Assembly: GCF_002933815.1 (NCBI RefSeq)
Contig: NZ_BEYR01000001.1
Location: 434,001-498,000 of the forward strand
DNA: 64,000 bases
Direction: 5' to 3'
Source of the DNA: Sphingobacterium sp. HMA12
Lineage (GTDB): Bacteria; Bacteroidota; Bacteroidia; Sphingobacteriales; Sphingobacteriaceae
Program-made: the position numbers and the translations under genes
In this document: positions 61,843 to 64,000 of the stretch, in pieces
Position numbering within the stretch: position 1 is the stretch's first letter
Layout of the letters: every line of letters starts with the position of its first letter
Notes under the pieces: generated by a model
Databases searched by the model: none
The model's input: only the letters and a program-made list of their open reading frames with translations
Told to the model about the DNA's origin: nothing

Positions 61843-62891
61843 ACGTTAAAATAATAAGTGTTGCTAAGCAACTTCCCAAATATTCCAGTACAACTGCGGA
61901 AATACTTCCGCTATTGGATATATGGCTCAATGGCCAGGAGCAACGATTCATAAAAAAAGTAAAGAAACTTTTTGAGGGTTCGGCTGTGGATAGAAGGTAT
62001 GCTATTATGGATCCGAACGAGGTTTTTACAGCAACATCATTTGAGCAGAAAAATAATATTTACATGCGGGAAGCGATAGTGTTAGGTGAGAAAGCACTCT
62101 GCAAGGCGCTCGAGAAGGTAGGGTGGACTCCCCAGTCTCTGGATTATATCATCACCGTCAGCTGTACAGGAATTATGATACCCTCTTTGGATGCATATCT
62201 TATCAACAAGATGAAACTCCGACAGGATATTGTCAGGCTGCCAGTTACTGAAATGGGATGTGTTGCTGGAGTTTCCGGTATTATTTACGCCAAAAATTTC
62301 TTACGGGCCAATCCCGGAAAACGTGCAGCTGTAATCGCCGTAGAAGCGCCCACAGCAACCTTTCAGCTGTCAGACTTTTCAATGTCCAATATAGTTAGCG
62401 CTGCGATATTTGGAGATGGGGCCGCCTGCTGTTTACTTTCATCTCATGAAGCAGATCGAGGACCTGTGATACTTGACCAACAGATGTACCATTTTTATGA
62501 TGCTGAGGATATTATGGGCTTCAAGCTAACAAATGACGGTATGCAGATGATATTGGATGTTGAGGTCCCTAATGTGATCGCATCGCATTTTGATGCAGTC
62601 ATACATCCATTTTTGCAGAAGAATAGTTTAGAAATCAAAGACATTAAATATATGATTTTTCATCCTGGAGGTAAAAAGATTGTCGCGACAATAGAGCAGA
62701 TTTTTGCGGAGTTTGGGAAAGATATTACAGATACCAAAGCCGTTCTGGCCCAGTATGGGAATATGTCAAGTGCTACGGTTCTCTATGTTCTCGAACGTAT
62801 TATGGAACGTAACCCGCAGGCTGGAGAACTAGGGTTAATGTTGAGTTTTGGCCCGGGTTTCTCAGCGCAGCGAGTTTTATTACAATGGTAA
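61839..62891 (+). CDS. Type III polyketide synthase (chalcone-synthase-like)
   Basis: The 350-residue thiolase-fold enzyme condenses malonyl units onto an acyl starter. The triad is complete: Cys141 (MGCVAGVSG), His275 (IFHPGGKKIV) and Asn308 (YGNMSSATVL). The start overlaps the methyltransferase stop as ATGA (61839). It groups with bacterial alkylpyrone/alkylresorcinol synthases rather than plant chalcone synthases by sequence style. A dedicated dehydratase and KAS follow, suggesting that the starter acyl chain is made within the cluster. Confidence 0.92.
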   Translation: MNVKIISVAKQLPKYSSTTAEILPLLDIWLNGQEQRFIKKVKKLFEGSAVDRRYAIMDPNEVFTATSFEQKNNIYMREAIVLGEKALCKALEKVGWTPQSLDYIITVSCTGIMIPSLDAYLINKMKLRQDIVRLPVTEMGCVAGVSGIIYAKNFLRANPGKRAAVIAVEAPTATFQLSDFSMSNIVSAAIFGDGAACCLLSSHEADRGPVILDQQMYHFYDAEDIMGFKLTNDGMQMILDVEVPNVIASHFDAVIHPFLQKNSLEIKDIKYMIFHPGGKKIVATIEQIFAEFGKDITDTKAVLAQYGNMSSATVLYVLERIMERNPQAGELGLMLSFGPGFSAQRVLLQW

Positions 62892-62909
62892 CTTTCAAAA
62901 AATAAATCG

Positions 62910-63347
62910 ATGGATCTGAATGATATTATTGTGCACTTGCCTTATAGGGAACCATTTTTATTTGTGGATGAATTAGTGCATGTAGATGAAGAAGGTATTA
63001 TAGGAACTTATACATTCGATGAAAATCTGGATTTTTACAAAGGGCATTTTTACGGTAATCCAATTACTCCGGGTGTTATTTTGACCGAAGTGATGGCTCA
63101 GATAGGCCTGGCCTGCTTTGGAATTTATTTGCTCGGTATTGATTTAAACAATGGGACTGCGATGGGATTGACCTCAAGTGAAATACAGTTCTTAAAACCA
63201 GTCTATCCTAAAGAAAAGGTTACTGTTATTTCGGATAAAATATATTTTAGGTTTGGTAAGCTCAAGTGCGCTGTCAGAATGAAAAACGAAGCCGGACAGG
63301 AGGTTTGTAAAGGGACTTTGTCAGGTATGATGACGAAAGGGATATGA
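62910..63347 (+). CDS. FabZ-like 3-hydroxyacyl-ACP dehydratase
   Basis: The 145-residue hotdog-fold protein has the FabZ pattern YREPFLFVDELVHV, then FYKGHFYGNPITPGVILTEVM with catalytic His and Glu. It dehydrates beta-hydroxyacyl-ACP in chain elongation. It overlaps the following KAS gene by four bases (ATGA). Located between the type III PKS and a KAS, it is likely pathway-specific. Confidence 0.88.
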   Translation: MDLNDIIVHLPYREPFLFVDELVHVDEEGIIGTYTFDENLDFYKGHFYGNPITPGVILTEVMAQIGLACFGIYLLGIDLNNGTAMGLTSSEIQFLKPVYPKEKVTVISDKIYFRFGKLKCAVRMKNEAGQEVCKGTLSGMMTKGI

Positions 63348-64000
63348 ATAGAGTTGTAATAACAGGACTAGGGGTAGTTGCTCCAAACGGAGTAGGAGTA
63401 GACGCCTTCTCAACGGCCATAAAAAATGGACTCTCGGGTATAAGGCATGATCCTCTACTCGAAAAGCTAAAATTCTCTTGTCAGATAGCGGGAACACCAA
63501 CGATATCTGAAGATCTCAAAAGACAGTATTTTACAGATTTGGAACTGAGAGGATTTAATAGTACCGGAATATTGTATGGCGTCATTGCTGGTATGCAAGC
63601 ATGGGCAGACGCAGAGCTACCAATAGATATTACTTCTGGACCGGATTGGGATAGTGGAACTGTTTTTGGCTCAGGTACCTCAGGTATAGATAAATTTCGT
63701 GAGAGCATTTATAAAGTAGACGATCTGCAAACACGGAGGCTAGGGAGTACAGTAGTGGCACAGACGATGAACAGTGGAGTTAGTGCATACCTGGGAGGAA
63801 AACTCGGCCTTGGAAATCAAGTAACAACCAATTCATCTGCTTGTGCTACGGGTACGGAAGCCATTCTGATGGCCTTTGACCGCATTTGTTCGGGAAGAGC
63901 AAAACGGATGGTAGCAGGAAGTACAGGAGATAGTGGTCCTTATATCTGGGCGGGTTTCGATGCTTTGCGGGTTTGTAGCTCTCAATATAATGAACATCCA
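63344..64000 (+). CDS. Beta-ketoacyl-ACP synthase II-like (partial, cut by window end)
   Basis: The frame from 63344 to the window end codes for 219 residues of a KAS I/II-type synthase: MNRVVITGLGVVAPNGVGVD, GTVFGSGTSGIDKF, and the nucleophile Cys167 in TTNSSACATGTEAIL. The C-terminal half with the two catalytic histidines lies beyond the window. It starts inside the stop codon of the FabZ gene, so they are translationally coupled. Confidence 0.9.
   Translation, partial: MNRVVITGLGVVAPNGVGVDAFSTAIKNGLSGIRHDPLLEKLKFSCQIAGTPTISEDLKRQYFTDLELRGFNSTGILYGVIAGMQAWADAELPIDITSGPDWDSGTVFGSGTSGIDKFRESIYKVDDLQTRRLGSTVVAQTMNSGVSAYLGGKLGLGNQVTTNSSACATGTEAILMAFDRICSGRAKRMVAGSTGDSGPYIWAGFDALRVCSSQYNEHP

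Noticed and set aside
1..64000. CRISPR array, rRNA operon, complete insertion sequence
   Set aside because: No regularly spaced repeats, rRNA-like sequence or transposase frame was seen.
60005..64000. Flexirubin (dialkylresorcinol) cluster
   Set aside because: The condensing enzyme is a type III PKS, with no DarA/DarB pair visible; later genes outside the window could change this.

Overview
The window looks like a chromosomal segment of a Bacteroidota bacterium, most likely Sphingobacteriaceae (Sphingobacterium-like). The reasons are TonB-dependent receptors carrying an N-terminal CarboxypepD_reg domain (one paired with a DUF4249 lipoprotein), a DUF3943 outer-membrane protein, promoters of the TTG-N(19-22)-TAnnTTTG type, and almost no Shine-Dalgarno sites. 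Genus assignment is inference. No prophage, complete insertion sequence, CRISPR array or rRNA was seen; there is one tRNA, Lys(UUU).

Layout. 1-4.2 kb: TonB receptor/DUF4249 pair and a WG-repeat-like secreted protein (minus strand). 4.7-8.7 kb: tRNA-Lys, a LapA-like membrane protein, a copper P-type ATPase with an HMA and three heavy-metal-binding modules, and a small unknown gene divergent from fbp across a perfect LacI-type palindrome. 8.9-16.5 kb: fructose-1,6-bisphosphatase, L,D-transpeptidase, DUF3943 protein, SulP transporter, TPMT-like methyltransferase, bestrophin. 17-24 kb: unknown lipoproteins and membrane proteins, a methyltransferase, a DapB-like reductase without the catalytic His pair, and an ANT(6)-like protein. 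24-27 kb: MFS transporter, HAD deoxyribonucleotidase-like enzyme and DeoR regulator linked by shared TTGCAAT repeats. 27-30.5 kb: YceI, a RibD-C reductase, a TPR-Arr fusion (rifampin ADP-ribosyltransferase) and a zinc alcohol dehydrogenase.

31-37.3 kb is the most interesting region. A divergent Lrp/AsnC regulator faces a tight five-gene operon: ethanolamine-permease-like APC transporter, glutamine-synthetase-like ligase, iron alcohol dehydrogenase, PuuD-type gamma-glutamyl hydrolase and aldehyde dehydrogenase. It reads as a Puu-type gamma-glutamylation route in which the amine oxidase is replaced by an alcohol dehydrogenase. This suggests an amino alcohol, most simply ethanolamine, converted to glycine without a microcompartment.

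37.4-42.6 kb: membrane metallophosphoesterase, a VOC protein and a membrane protein enclosed by two copies of CTTGTC-N4-GACAAG, a 40-residue basic peptide, a KAS III-like enzyme and a single-domain response regulator. 42.8-49.5 kb: iron-uptake locus (two TonB siderophore receptors, DUF4198-like protein, PepSY/PiuB reductase). 49.6-53.9 kb: a decayed AraC gene, a sulfatase, a butanediol-dehydrogenase-like protein lacking the structural-zinc cysteines, and an AlkD-like protein. 54.2-57.8 kb: TetR regulator with two matching operators, two SDRs and an AraC regulator. 58-59.7 kb: a secreted type-B carboxylesterase. 60-64 kb: start of a type III polyketide synthase cluster (FAD oxidoreductase, methyltransferase, type III PKS, FabZ-like dehydratase, KAS II-like synthase) with overlapping genes, cut by the window end.
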